Counted from the stretch's first letter, positions 26,809-36,357 are shown. The stretch: 64,000 bases of DNA from Saccharothrix sp. S26 (GCF_021390395.1 NZ_JAJUWT010000003.1:124001-188000); one strand, 5' to 3'. The notes: generated by a model from the sequence alone, not told the origin. Translations and numbers: made by a program.

Positions 26809-27316
26809 CGCCGCCTCCCGTCCACGCGCGGCGGAACGCGGCGCGGGCTCGCACCAGCAGGGCCTCGGTCGCGTGCACGGTGCGCCCGAGCAGCCGGGCG
26901 ACCTCGGGCACCGGCAGGCCGTCGAGGTAGCGCAGGGTCAACGCGCACCGGTGGTGCGCGGCCAGCGACGCGAGCACCTGGCGCGCCTGCATGGCGTCGA
27001 TCTCGACGTCCCACGGGTCCTGCACGCCCGGCTCGTCGTCGTGCGCCAGCCGCAGGCCGCGTTCCTCCCGCTCCCGCCGCCGCCAGTGGTCGACGAGCTT
27101 GTGCCGGGCGATCCCGATCAGCCACGCCGGCCCGACCGGCGCGGCGGACTCGCGCGCCGACCGCACGGCGGCCAGGAACGTCTCCGACGTCAGCTCCTCG
27201 GCCACCGCCCGGTCGCCGCACCGGGCCAGCAGGTACCCGTACACCTGCGGCAGCGCCGCGTCGTAGACCTCCAGCAACGCCAGTGCCGGGTCGGGTCGGG
27301 CCTTCGGTTGGCTCAC
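26801..27316 (-). CDS. ECF RNA polymerase sigma factor
   Basis: A 171-residue sigma-70 family protein with regions 2 and 4 only. Region 2 runs from ALPQVYGYLLARCGDRAVAE to WLIGIARHKLVDHWRRRERE near residue 90. Region 4 is LAAHHRCALTLRYLDGLPVP followed by an HTH (EVARLLGRTVHATEALLVRA). The start is GTG. No membrane anti-sigma gene is adjacent; the overlapping downstream gene is the VOC protein. Confidence 0.9.
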   Translation of the reverse strand: MSQPKARPDPALALLEVYDAALPQVYGYLLARCGDRAVAEELTSETFLAAVRSARESAAPVGPAWLIGIARHKLVDHWRRREREERGLRLAHDDEPGVQDPWDVEIDAMQARQVLASLAAHHRCALTLRYLDGLPVPEVARLLGRTVHATEALLVRARAAFRRAWTGGGDE

Positions 27317-27362
27317 ACCCCCATCGTCGTCCGGCGGCGGTGTTCTCCGACGGGTGGAATTC

Positions 27363-27419
27363 TTGCTCGTTCGAGCAACTTACTGCTCACCCGTGCTACA
27401 TTTTGCTCATGCGAGCAAA
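27363..27419 (+). promoter_or_regulatory. Two TetR operators and a leaderless promoter
   Basis: TTGCTCGTTCGAGCAA (27363-27378) and TTGCTCATGCGAGCAA (27403-27418) share TTGCTC-N4-GAGCAA. The first covers the -35 region. The second spans the ATG of the tetR gene. TACATT (27397-27402) ends 6 nt before that ATG, so repression would block both promoter and start site. Confidence 0.65.
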
Positions 27420-27984
27420 GTCGGTGACCGAGCAGGCACGACGGGCGCAGATCGTCGCCGCCGCGATCGAGGTGCTGGCCGAGGTCGGCTACGGGGCGAC
27501 CTCGTTCAAGCAGATCGCCGCCCGTGCCGGCCTGAGCAGCACCGGCTTGATCTCGTACCACTTCAAGGGCAAGCAGGAGCTGGTGGACTCCGTCTACGCC
27601 GAGGTCAGGCGCAAGTTCGCCGAGTTCGTGCTGGAGCGCCTGGACCGCGGCGAGGGGCCGGCGGCGGAGCTGCGCGCGTTCCTGCGCGCCAACCTGCGGT
27701 TCCTGCGGGCCCACCGGGCGCACATGGTGGCGTTGGCGCAGGTCCGGCCGCACGTGTCGGCCGCCGACCCGGCCGACGACGACCACCGCGAGATGGCCGA
27801 CCTGCTGCGGGAGGGGCAGCGGGCGGGCGAGTTCCGCGCGTTCGACGCGGACACCATGGCGATCCTCGTCCTGGCCCTGCGCAACGGCGTGCTGGCCCGG
27901 GCGGCCGATCACCCGGAGGTCGACCTCGACCTCTGCGAACGCGAGCTCGTCACCGCGGTGGAGCTCGCCACGACGAAGGAGTGA
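27409..27984 (+). CDS. TetR/AcrR family transcriptional regulator
   Basis: A 191-residue regulator. The HTH is RAQIVAAAIEVLAEVGYGAT then FKQIAARAGLSSTGLISYHF. The C-terminal ligand domain is of the common TetR_C type. ATG 27409 sits inside a palindrome, which points to autorepression. The stop is 3 nt before the esterase ATG, so the two are one transcript and the esterase substrate or product may be the ligand. Confidence 0.9.
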   Translation: MRAKSVTEQARRAQIVAAAIEVLAEVGYGATSFKQIAARAGLSSTGLISYHFKGKQELVDSVYAEVRRKFAEFVLERLDRGEGPAAELRAFLRANLRFLRAHRAHMVALAQVRPHVSAADPADDDHREMADLLREGQRAGEFRAFDADTMAILVLALRNGVLARAADHPEVDLDLCERELVTAVELATTKE

Positions 27985-27987
27985 CTC

Positions 27988-29502
27988 ATGCGTCGGGGGA
28001 CGTGGGCACTGATCACGGCGACCGCACTGGTCGCCACCGCATGCGGGGGGACTGACGTGGGAGAACGGGCGCAGGACACGACACGGGTGGACAACGGCGA
28101 GGTGCGTGGCGCCGTGCACGCCGACCACGTCGTCTTCCAAGGCATCCCGTACGCGATGGCGCCGAAGGGCGAGCTGCGCTGGCGCGCGCCGCACCGGCCC
28201 GAGGACTGGGAGGGCGTGCGCGACGCGACCAGGCCGGGCAACCCGTGCCCGCAGGTCGGCTCGTCCTACTCGCAGACCAGGGCGACCGACGAGGACTGCC
28301 TGGTCCTCAACGTCACCACGCCGTCCACCGAGGGCCGCAGGCCGGTCATGGTCTGGGTGCACGGCGACGGCGCGATCGGCGCGGGCCACCACTTCGACGC
28401 CGGCGCGTTGGCCACCCAGGGCGACGTCGTGGTCGTGACGATGAACTACCGGCTGGGCGTGTTCGGCGGCTTCGGCCTGCCCGGTCTCGAGGGCTCCGGC
28501 ACGTTCGGCCTCCAGGACCAGCGCGAGGCGCTGGAGTGGGTCCGGCGCAACATCGCGGGCTTCGGCGGCGACCCCGGCAACGTCACGCTGTTCGGCGTCT
28601 CCTACGGCGCTTCGGCCACGGCCGCGCACCTGGTCTCGCCCGCGTCACGCGGCCTGTTCCACAAGGTGATCATGCACAGCGGGTTCGCGCTGGTCGACCT
28701 GCCCGCGGAGGCGTGGTACCCGGGGCTGGGCGCGCTGCCGTGGCTGGCCTGGCGGGACACCGCCGAGATCGAGCAGATCGGCCAAGGGGTCGCCGGCGAG
28801 CTGGGCTGCGCGGACCTCGACTGCCTGCGCGCCCTGCCGGTCGAGAAGATCCTCGAACACCAGCAGGTCATGAACATCTTCCAGCCCGTCGGGTACGGCA
28901 ACGCCGACCTGCCCCGGCTGCCCGCCGACACGTTCGCGGCCGGCGAGATCGCCGACGTGCCCGTGCTGGCGGGCAACGCGCGGCACGAGCACCGGGGCAT
29001 CGTGGAGCTCTTCCGCGGGCCGGTCGCGGCCGAGGACTACCCGCGCCTGCTCGCGGCGGCGTTCGGCGAGCGCGCGGCCGAGGTGGAGCGGGAGTACCCG
29101 TTGAGCGCGTTCGAGAGCCCGAACCGGGCGTGGGCCGCGGTGCTGACCGACCGGGTGTGGGCGCGGGCGACGCACCGGCAGCACGAGCTGCTGTCCGCGC
29201 GCACGCCGACGTTCGCGTTCGAGTTCGCCGACCCGGCGGCCTCCGAGCACGGGCCGAGCCACGGCACGGACGTCGGCTACCTGTTCCCCGACCGGGAGCC
29301 GACCGGTGCGCAGCGGGAGCTGTCGGACGCGATGATCCGGTACTGGACCGCGTTCGCCCGCACCGGCGACCCGAACGCCGAGGGCCTGCCGCGCTGGCCC
29401 GCGTTCGGCGAGGACGGGCACGTGCAGTCGCTCGCACCGGGTGCGATCACCGGCGTGGACTACCGGGCCGAGCACCGGCTCGACTTCTGGGCCGACCGGT
29501 GA
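27988..29502 (+). CDS. Type B carboxylesterase, lipoprotein
   Basis: A 504-residue esterase of the para-nitrobenzyl esterase/cholinesterase family. The signal peptide ends in lipobox VATACGG, so it is membrane-anchored on the outside. FQGIPYAMAP near residue 50 and EDCLVLNVTTP near 102 are family signatures. The nucleophile is in FGVSYGAS near residue 205 (GxSxG, with Val and Tyr where Glu and Ala are usual). The His is in PSHGTDVGYLF. Cotranscribed with the tetR gene. Confidence 0.88.
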   Translation: MRRGTWALITATALVATACGGTDVGERAQDTTRVDNGEVRGAVHADHVVFQGIPYAMAPKGELRWRAPHRPEDWEGVRDATRPGNPCPQVGSSYSQTRATDEDCLVLNVTTPSTEGRRPVMVWVHGDGAIGAGHHFDAGALATQGDVVVVTMNYRLGVFGGFGLPGLEGSGTFGLQDQREALEWVRRNIAGFGGDPGNVTLFGVSYGASATAAHLVSPASRGLFHKVIMHSGFALVDLPAEAWYPGLGALPWLAWRDTAEIEQIGQGVAGELGCADLDCLRALPVEKILEHQQVMNIFQPVGYGNADLPRLPADTFAAGEIADVPVLAGNARHEHRGIVELFRGPVAAEDYPRLLAAAFGERAAEVEREYPLSAFESPNRAWAAVLTDRVWARATHRQHELLSARTPTFAFEFADPAASEHGPSHGTDVGYLFPDREPTGAQRELSDAMIRYWTAFARTGDPNAEGLPRWPAFGEDGHVQSLAPGAITGVDYRAEHRLDFWADR

Positions 29503-29505
29503 CAC

Positions 29506-29544
29506 CGGGCCGGGGGCCGGCCCGAGCCGCCGGCCCCCGGCCCG
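29506..29544. terminator. Strong bidirectional hairpin
   Basis: Perfect 16-bp arms CGGGCCGGGGGCCGGC and its complement with a 7-nt loop lie between convergent stops at 29502 and 29558. Confidence 0.75.
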
Positions 29545-29557
29545 CCGTCGCGCGGTG

Positions 29558-30049
29558 TCAGTCGCGCCTGCCCGCGTGCAGCAGCACCAGGCCGAGCGCG
29601 GCGACGACGAAGTTCTGGAACGCGGCCGACAACCCGTTCCACTCCTTCGACTGCCACATCAGGAACCACTCGCCCCCGATCGCGATGAACCCGCCGCCGA
29701 ACAGCAGCACCTGCATCACCCAGCCCGTGGACGACAACCGGCGCGCCACCTCCTCGCGCCGCCGCAGCCAGGCCACCAGCCCGGCCACCAGCACCAGCGC
29801 GGTGACCGCCTCCCACAGGATGATCAGCACGTAGACCGCGGTCACCGCGGCCGGGCTGGTGATCGCGCGCCACGACGTGTTCGGCGAGCCGAACGTCGTG
29901 TCCATCGCGAGCACGTGTTGGACGAACGCGTGGTTGGTGTCGTAGTCGGTGACGTTGCCCAACACCACGAGACCCATGTAGAGCGCGGTGATCCCGGTCA
30001 GCGCGGTGACCGCCGCCCGCAGGCTCCCCACCCAGGCAAGTAAGCGCAT
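29558..30049 (-). CDS. DUF2165 membrane protein
   Basis: A 163-residue inner-membrane protein with four hydrophobic segments (about residues 8-28, 70-92, 110-130 and 138-158). It carries the DUF2165 signatures LGNVTDYDTNHAFVQHVLAM, WRAITSPA and IGGEWFLMWQSKEWNG. Function unknown. ATG 30049 is chosen over an upstream GTG because family members begin close to the first helix. Confidence 0.85.
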   Translation of the reverse strand: MRLLAWVGSLRAAVTALTGITALYMGLVVLGNVTDYDTNHAFVQHVLAMDTTFGSPNTSWRAITSPAAVTAVYVLIILWEAVTALVLVAGLVAWLRRREEVARRLSSTGWVMQVLLFGGGFIAIGGEWFLMWQSKEWNGLSAAFQNFVVAALGLVLLHAGRRD

Positions 30050-30208
30050 GACCTGTAGAACGTAGTCGCGATCCACCGGAAGTCCATGAGCGGTTTTCCC
30101 CTCGGCCGGCACCGCGACGGGGGCCGAACCGCAGGTCGGCGGTGGTGCTCCACCCCAGGGTGATCGACCGCGCCGCGGTGCGGTCCCCGGCCACCGGGAG
30201 GTTCGGGG

Positions 30209-33200
30209 TCACGGGCAGGGCGGCTCGTAGTCCAGCTGCGGCAAGTGCTCGCGCCACCGCTCCTCCGGCAGCACGCCCTTGGTCTTGGCGCAGATCCGGT
30301 CGATCACGTGGTCCAGGTCGAGGTCCCACATCCGGACCGTGCTGTCGGAGCTGGTCGAGGCGAGCGTGCGCCCGTCCGGGCTGAACGCGAGGTCGCGCAG
30401 CCCGCCCTCGTGCCCGGTCAGCACCTGGCCGATCGCGGTGGGCCGCCGCAGGTCGTGCACGTCCCACTGCCGGATGGTGCGGTCCTCGCCGCCGCTGGCC
30501 AGCGTGCGGCCGTCGGGGCTGAACGCCACCGTCACCGCCGCCTCCACGTGCCCGGTCAGCGCCGAGCCGATCGGCTGGACCCGGTTGGGCACGGTCAGGT
30601 CCCACAGCCGGATCGTGCCGTCGTCACCGGCGGTGGCGAGGGTGCGGCCGTCCGGGCTGATGTCGCCCGCGCGCACCGCGCCGGTGTGCCCGGTCAGCGG
30701 GTGCCCGATCGGCCGCGCGATGGCCGGGTCGGTGACGTCCCACAGCCGCACGGTCTGGTCCGCGCTCGCGGTGACCAGCGTCTTGCCGTCCGGGGTGAAC
30801 CCGGCGTAGTGCACGTACCGGTCGTGGCCGACGAGCCCGGTCCCGAGCGCCTTGGGCCGCTCCCGGTCGCTGATGTCCCACAGCTGCACGGAGTTGTCGT
30901 CTGCGCCGGTGACCAGGACGTCGCCGTCAGGCCGGAACGCCACCGGCGAGGTGTAGCGGGTGCCCACCTCGATCGGCTCGCCCAGCCGCCGGGGCGCGTG
31001 CGGGTCGGTGAGGTCCCACAGCCGCACGAACTTGTCGCTCACGCTGGCCAGCGTCCGGCCGTCCGCGCTCAGCGCGAGGTCCCACACGCCCGCGCCGTGC
31101 GAGACGACGGCGGTCGACTCCGGGGCGGCCGGGTCGGAGGTGTCCCACACCCGGACCGTGTCGTCCTCGCTGGCGGAGACCAGGTGGTGGCCGTCGGGGG
31201 TGAAGCGGGGGCCGATGGTGCGCGCCGAGTGCCCGACCAGCACGTTGCCCGGCAGCGACCACAGCCGCACCACCGAGTCGTGGCTGCCGGTGGCCAGGCT
31301 GCGGCCGTCCGGGCTGAACGACACCGCGTACACGATGCCGTTGCGCCCGGTCAGCGGCCGGCCCAGCGGCACGGCGTGCGCCGGCTCGGTGATGTTCCAC
31401 AGCCGCGTGGTGCCGTCCGCGCCGGCGGCGGCGAGCAGCCGGCCGTTCGGGCTGAACGCCACCGACCACACGCCCTCGGTGTGGTCGGTCAGCGGGCGGC
31501 CGACGGGTCGCGGCGACGCCGGGTCGGTCACGTCCCACAGCCGCACGCTGTGGTCCTCGCTGCCGCCCGCGAGCAGGCGGCTGTCCGGGCTGAACGCCAA
31601 CGAGTGCACGGTGTGGTCGAACCCGGTGATCGGCTCGCCGAGCGGCTTGGGGTCGCGCGGGTCGCGCACGTCGAACACCACCACGGTCCGGTCGTCGCCG
31701 CCGGTGGCCAGCAGCGCGCCGTCCGGGCTGAACGCGACCGCCCGCACCTGCCCGGTGTGCCGCCCGAGCGGCTCGCCCAGCCGTCGCGGCGCGGCCGGGT
31801 CGCTCACGTCCCACAGCCGTGCCGTGTGGTCGCCGTTGGCGGTGACCAGCGTCCGCGAGTCCGGGGTGAACGCCACCAGGTAGACCGTGCCGTTGTCCCC
31901 GCGCAACGGTTCGCCGAGGGAGCGCGGGCGTTCCGGGTCGCTGACGTCCCACAACCGCACGGTCGCGTCGTCGCCCGCCGTGGCCAGGGTCTCGCCGTCC
32001 GGGCTGAACACGGCCGAGGTGACCCAGCTGCGGTGGCCGGGCAGCGGCGAGCCGAGCGGCTTGGGGTTGTCCGGCTCGCGCAGGTCCCACAGCCGCACGG
32101 TCTGGTCGAAGCTCGCGGTGGCCAGGAACCGGCCGTCCGGCGAGTAGGACGTCAGGTAGACCGGGCCGGTGTGGCCGACCATCGGGATCGCCAGCGGCGT
32201 GGTCTGCGTGGACAGCAACCTGGTCTGCACGTCCCGGTCGTCGGGCCGCATCCGGTGCGCGACCAGCGCCAGCTCCGCCGCCAGCGACGGGTCGGACTCC
32301 TGCACCCGGTCCGCCTCCGCGACCACCTGCCGGAACACCGCGTCGTCACGCTGCCGCACGGCCAGCACGGCGGCGGTGGCGGCGATGAGCGCGAGGACCA
32401 CCACGCACGCCACGGCCGCGCGCCTGCCCCACGCGGCCCGCCTGCGGTACTGCATCGACACCGCGAGGAAGTCCTGGGCGGTGCCGGTCAGCCCCTCCGG
32501 GCCGGCCGCGTCCGCCCAGTGCCGCGCGGTCTCCAGCCGCGCGCCCCGGTAGAGCAGCGACGCGTCCCGGTCCTGCGCGGCCCACGTGGCCGCGTCCTCC
32601 TCCAGCCGCTGCCGCAGCAGCTGGCCCTCCCGGTCCTGGTCGATCCAGCTGCGCAGCCGGGGCCACGCCTGCAACAACGCCTCGTGGGTGATCTCCACCG
32701 AGCCCGCGTCGAGCGTGACCAGGCGGGCCCGCGCCAGCACCTCCAGCGCCTCCTCGCCCGCGGCCCGGTCCGCGGCCTGGTCGACCAGCTCGTGCCTGGT
32801 CGAGCGGCGCCGGGTGTCCTGGGTGTCCTCCCCGACGCGCACCAGCCGCAGCAGCAACGGCCGCGCGGCCTGCTGTGCCTCCGGCGCGAGGTCGGCCCAC
32901 GCCCGTTCCGCGGTGGCCGCGACCGCGCCCTGGATGCCGCCCGCCGAGCGGTAGCCCGCGATGGTCAGCTTGCCCGCCTGCCTGCGCTGCCAGGTGGCCA
33001 GCAGGGCGTGCGAGAGCAGCGGCAACGCGCCCGCGTCGTACGCGCCCTGACCGGCCCGGGCCTGCGCCCGCCCGCTGCGCACGCCCAGGTCGCGCAGCAT
33101 CAGCTCGATCAGCCCCGGCTCCAGTTGCAGGCCCGCCGCCTTCGCGGGCCGCGACACCGCCTCCCGCAGCTCCGCCGACGTCATCGGGCCCAGCACCATC

Positions 33201-34267
33201 TGCCGGTCCTGCAACGCGTCGGCCAGCTCCGGGAACGCCAGGCAGCGGCCGTAGAAGTCGGCCCGCACGCCCACCAGCACCACCGCGGGCGCCGTGCCGC
33301 CGGGCACCGCGGGCGTGCACGCCACGTGCAGCGCCTGCACGAACACCTGCACCCGGCTCTCGTCCGAGCACAGCGTGAACGCCTCCTCGAACTGGTCGAC
33401 CACGACCACCACGCGGTCACCGCCGTGCCGCCGCGCGTACGCGGCGAAGGCCGCCCGGATCTGCGCGGCGAACCGCAGCACGCCCAGCAGCGTCTGCCCG
33501 AGGAACGTGTCCGGGCCGTGCCCGGAGGCCACCAGGTCCTGGTCCATCCCGTCCAGGGCCAGCGCCATGTCCAGGATGTCGGCCAATTCCGGGACCTGCC
33601 GGACCAATTCCTTCACCGGGTCCGCGCCCGGCGTGATGACGACCGCCGGCCAATTCGTCGAGCCGGGCAGCCCCAACGCGCCGTCGCGAATGGACGGAAT
33701 GACGCCGGCGCGCACCAACGACGATTTACCCGCGCCCGACGCACCGACCAGCATCACGATTCCGCCGGTTTCCGCGGCACTGCCCAATCGGGACACCAAC
33801 GCGGCCGTGCTGCGCTCCCGGCCGAAGAACCAACTGGAATCCTCCGGCTGGAACGCGGCCAATCCCCGGTAGGGGCACACGCCGATCTCGTCCGAGCTCG
33901 GCGGGTCCTCGTCCTCGGGCGAGGACGCCGGGCTCGCCAGCGCCTCCTCCCACAGCGCGCGCCACGCGTCGAGGTCGTACAACCCGGCCGCCGGCGGCTG
34001 CGGGCGCGACTTCCTGGCCTCACCGATCAAAATTTCAAGCACTACCGAGAGTGCCGAGAACCGGGCCGGCACGTTGCGCCCGCGCCGCCAGTCGCTGACC
34101 CGCTGCGCGGTGGCCCGGACCGGCCTGCCACGCTCGTCGGTCAGCCGCGCGCGGCTGACCGACTCGGTCACCTTCTTCAGCGGCGGATCACCCGCCTCGG
34201 CGTAGAGCAGCGCGAAGCGCTCCGCGAACACGGCGCGGGGACCCGAGCCCTGACCGGAACCAGCCAT
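30209..34267 (-). CDS. nSTAND1 NTPase with WD40 repeats
   Basis: A 1352-residue STAND-type signalling protein. The N-terminus (residues 1-115) is a small helical DNA-binding-like domain (ATAQRVSDWRRGRNVP). The nSTAND1 NTPase begins CPYRGLAAFQPED near 128, with Walker A VGASGAGKSSLVRAG near 175 and Walker B VVVVDQFEEAF near 287. A hydrophobic stretch near residues 612-638 (AVACVVVLALIAATAAVLAV) may cross the membrane. Fourteen WD40 repeats follow from about residue 695 to 1325, enough for two seven-bladed propellers. Such proteins oligomerise on ligand binding; the signal and output are unknown. Confidence 0.88.
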   Translation of the reverse strand: MAGSGQGSGPRAVFAERFALLYAEAGDPPLKKVTESVSRARLTDERGRPVRATAQRVSDWRRGRNVPARFSALSVVLEILIGEARKSRPQPPAAGLYDLDAWRALWEEALASPASSPEDEDPPSSDEIGVCPYRGLAAFQPEDSSWFFGRERSTAALVSRLGSAAETGGIVMLVGASGAGKSSLVRAGVIPSIRDGALGLPGSTNWPAVVITPGADPVKELVRQVPELADILDMALALDGMDQDLVASGHGPDTFLGQTLLGVLRFAAQIRAAFAAYARRHGGDRVVVVVDQFEEAFTLCSDESRVQVFVQALHVACTPAVPGGTAPAVVLVGVRADFYGRCLAFPELADALQDRQMVLGPMTSAELREAVSRPAKAAGLQLEPGLIELMLRDLGVRSGRAQARAGQGAYDAGALPLLSHALLATWQRRQAGKLTIAGYRSAGGIQGAVAATAERAWADLAPEAQQAARPLLLRLVRVGEDTQDTRRRSTRHELVDQAADRAAGEEALEVLARARLVTLDAGSVEITHEALLQAWPRLRSWIDQDREGQLLRQRLEEDAATWAAQDRDASLLYRGARLETARHWADAAGPEGLTGTAQDFLAVSMQYRRRAAWGRRAAVACVVVLALIAATAAVLAVRQRDDAVFRQVVAEADRVQESDPSLAAELALVAHRMRPDDRDVQTRLLSTQTTPLAIPMVGHTGPVYLTSYSPDGRFLATASFDQTVRLWDLREPDNPKPLGSPLPGHRSWVTSAVFSPDGETLATAGDDATVRLWDVSDPERPRSLGEPLRGDNGTVYLVAFTPDSRTLVTANGDHTARLWDVSDPAAPRRLGEPLGRHTGQVRAVAFSPDGALLATGGDDRTVVVFDVRDPRDPKPLGEPITGFDHTVHSLAFSPDSRLLAGGSEDHSVRLWDVTDPASPRPVGRPLTDHTEGVWSVAFSPNGRLLAAAGADGTTRLWNITEPAHAVPLGRPLTGRNGIVYAVSFSPDGRSLATGSHDSVVRLWSLPGNVLVGHSARTIGPRFTPDGHHLVSASEDDTVRVWDTSDPAAPESTAVVSHGAGVWDLALSADGRTLASVSDKFVRLWDLTDPHAPRRLGEPIEVGTRYTSPVAFRPDGDVLVTGADDNSVQLWDISDRERPKALGTGLVGHDRYVHYAGFTPDGKTLVTASADQTVRLWDVTDPAIARPIGHPLTGHTGAVRAGDISPDGRTLATAGDDGTIRLWDLTVPNRVQPIGSALTGHVEAAVTVAFSPDGRTLASGGEDRTIRQWDVHDLRRPTAIGQVLTGHEGGLRDLAFSPDGRTLASTSSDSTVRMWDLDLDHVIDRICAKTKGVLPEERWREHLPQLDYEPPCP

Positions 34268-34564
34268 CCGCGGCGTGCCTCCTACAGATCGGTGCAGTTC
34301 CGGACCGGAAAACCGGGAGAGCGCGCGTGAACAGGTCGTTTGCCGACCGGTGCGGCCCTTCTCGGTCCACCCTAACGACTTGCGCTGACAAGCTGGTCCG
34401 GACGTTGCGAGTGGCGTCGACAGGTTGTGCGAAGGGACCGGTCAAAGTGGTTTCGCAGGCAACTACCGCGAGTGGCAGCTCACGGCACGCTGAGGGGTCC
34501 TGGGGGTCTTCTCAGCGGCGCGCGCCGAACCGGCCCGGTCGGTGGAACGGTGCGGCGACCTGCC
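34268..34564. other. Intergenic region upstream of the nSTAND gene
   Basis: This is the promoter side of the nSTAND gene. I see no supported gene, RNA or strong repeat. It is less GC-rich than the flanking coding DNA, consistent with promoters for both directions. Confidence 0.4.
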
Positions 34565-34750
34565 ATGCCGAGCGGAGTTGACCCGGAGCGGACCACTCGT
34601 CCGCCGGTCACGGCCCGTGAGGACCGGGGTGTCCCCGGTGAAGCACGGGTCTGCCCGATCCTGCGGACGGTGCTGGACGCCAACCGCCGCGACCGGGCCG
34701 AGGTGAGGCTGGACCTGCTGGCCAGGCTCGCCGCCCCGGCGCACGGCTAG
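34565..34750 (+). CDS. Possible small basic protein
   Basis: A 61-residue frame in the gap before the alkylation repair gene. It is rich in Arg and Pro and ends LRTVLDANRRDRAEVRLDLL, which looks helical. There is no clear ribosome site and no recognised family. The composition of the frame alone does not separate it from chance in this GC-rich DNA. Confidence 0.25.
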   Translation: MPSGVDPERTTRPPVTAREDRGVPGEARVCPILRTVLDANRRDRAEVRLDLLARLAAPAHG

Positions 34751-34885
34751 CCGGCGCCCGAACCCGGGGCGGCCAGGCCCTGCCGGAGCGCCGCACAACG
34801 CGGTGCGGCGCGCCCGGACCGGCCGTTTCCGTCCATGTCGTATTTCCGCCGGCCACGGAGGCCGGCTTTGCCCGATGCTGGTGCG

Positions 34886-36343
34886 GTGCACGAAGACGCG
34901 GAACGTTGTGTCCGGGCCGTGCGGTCGAAAGACGCCCGGTTCGACGGGTGGTTCTTCACCGCGGTCCTGACCACCCGGATCTATTGTCGGCCGAGTTGTC
35001 CGGTGGCGCCGCCGAAGGTCGAGAACATGCGGTTCTACCCGAGTGCGGCGGCCGCGCAACAAGCGGGATTCCGGGCCTGCAAGAGGTGTCGGCCCGACGC
35101 GTCGCCGGGTTCTCCGCTGTGGAACCACCGCGCCGACTCGGTGGCCAAGGCGATGCGGTTGATCGCCGACGGCGTGGTGGACCGCGAGGGCGTGCCGGGG
35201 CTCGCCGTCCGCCTCGGCTACAGCGTGCGGCAGGTCGAACGGCTGCTGCTGGCCGAGCTGGGCGCGGGACCGCTGGCGCTGGCCAGGGCGCAGCGCGCGC
35301 AGACCGCCCGGCTGCTGATCGAGACGACCGCGTTGCCGATGGCGGAGGTCGCGACGGCGGCCGGGTTCGCCAGCGTCCGCGCGTTCAACGAGACCGTGCG
35401 CGAGGTGTTCGCGCTGTCGCCGACCGACCTGCGCACCCGCCGGCGCCCCGCGCCCGACACGCCCGGCGTGCTGTCGCTGCGGCTGCCGTTCCGCGCGCCG
35501 CTGCGCCGGGACAACCTGTTCGGCCACCTCGCCGCGACCGGCGTGCCGGGGGTGGAGGAGTGGCGTGACGGCGCGTACCGGCGGACGCTGCGGCTGCCGC
35601 ACGGGCACGGCGTCGTGTCGTTGACCCCGCAGGACGACCACGTGGCGTGCAAGCTCGCGTTGAGCGACCTGCGGGACCTGTCGATCGCGATCGCCCGGTG
35701 CCGCCGGATGCTCGACCTCGACGCCGACCCCGTCGCGGTGGACGAGCAGCTGCGCTCGGACCCGCTGCTCGCGCCCGTGGTCGACGCCGGTCCCGGGCGG
35801 CGGGTGCCGGGCACGGTCGACGCCGCCGAGTTCGCGGTGCGGGCCGTGCTGGGGCAGCAGGTGTCCACGGCCGCCGCCCGCACCCACGCCGGTCGCCTGG
35901 TGCGCGCGGTCGGCGAGCCGATCACCGACCACGGGTTGACGCACCTGTTCCCCACGCCCGAGGCGCTGGCGTCGCTGGACCCCGCCGTGCTGGCCATGCC
36001 GCGGGCGCGCAAGACGGCGTTCCGGGCGCTGGTGGAGGTGCTGGCCGACGGCTCGCTCGACCTCGGCGTCGGCGCGGACTGGGACAAGGCGCGGGCCGAC
36101 CTGCTGGCGCTGCCCGGCTTCGGGCCGTGGACGGTGGAGGTGATCGCGATGCGGGCGCTGGGCGACCCGGACGCGTTCATCCCCACCGACCTCGGCATCC
36201 GCATCGCCGCGCGCGCCCTCGGCCTGCCCGACACGCCCGCCGCCCTGGTGCGGCGGGCCCAGGCGTGGCGCCCGTGGCGGGCCTACGCCGTCCAGTACCT
36301 CTGGGCCACCGGCGACCACGCGGTCAACCGGCTGCCCGCCTGA
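34886..36343 (+). CDS. Ada/AraC/AlkA fusion: methylation sensor and 3-methyladenine glycosylase
   Basis: A 485-residue three-part repair protein. Residues 1-75 are the Ada zinc domain with four Cys (RIYCRPSCP and ACKRCRP); the first is the methylphosphotriester acceptor. An AraC-type HTH follows (about 90-185). Then come the AlkA N-domain and the HhH-GPD glycosylase, with LPGFGPWTVEVIAMRAL and catalytic Asp in FIPTDLGIRIAA. It should sense backbone methylation, activate transcription and excise alkylated bases. I start at GTG 34886 because family members begin HEDxERC; the frame extends upstream. Confidence 0.85.
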   Translation: MHEDAERCVRAVRSKDARFDGWFFTAVLTTRIYCRPSCPVAPPKVENMRFYPSAAAAQQAGFRACKRCRPDASPGSPLWNHRADSVAKAMRLIADGVVDREGVPGLAVRLGYSVRQVERLLLAELGAGPLALARAQRAQTARLLIETTALPMAEVATAAGFASVRAFNETVREVFALSPTDLRTRRRPAPDTPGVLSLRLPFRAPLRRDNLFGHLAATGVPGVEEWRDGAYRRTLRLPHGHGVVSLTPQDDHVACKLALSDLRDLSIAIARCRRMLDLDADPVAVDEQLRSDPLLAPVVDAGPGRRVPGTVDAAEFAVRAVLGQQVSTAAARTHAGRLVRAVGEPITDHGLTHLFPTPEALASLDPAVLAMPRARKTAFRALVEVLADGSLDLGVGADWDKARADLLALPGFGPWTVEVIAMRALGDPDAFIPTDLGIRIAARALGLPDTPAALVRRAQAWRPWRAYAVQYLWATGDHAVNRLPA

Positions 36344-36357
36344 AAGGACGTGCACCG

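Noticed and set aside
30245..34330. 1361-residue open frame on the plus strand opposite the nSTAND gene
   Set aside because: Repetitive only because it mirrors the WD40 repeats. His/Val/Arg-rich with no fold signature.
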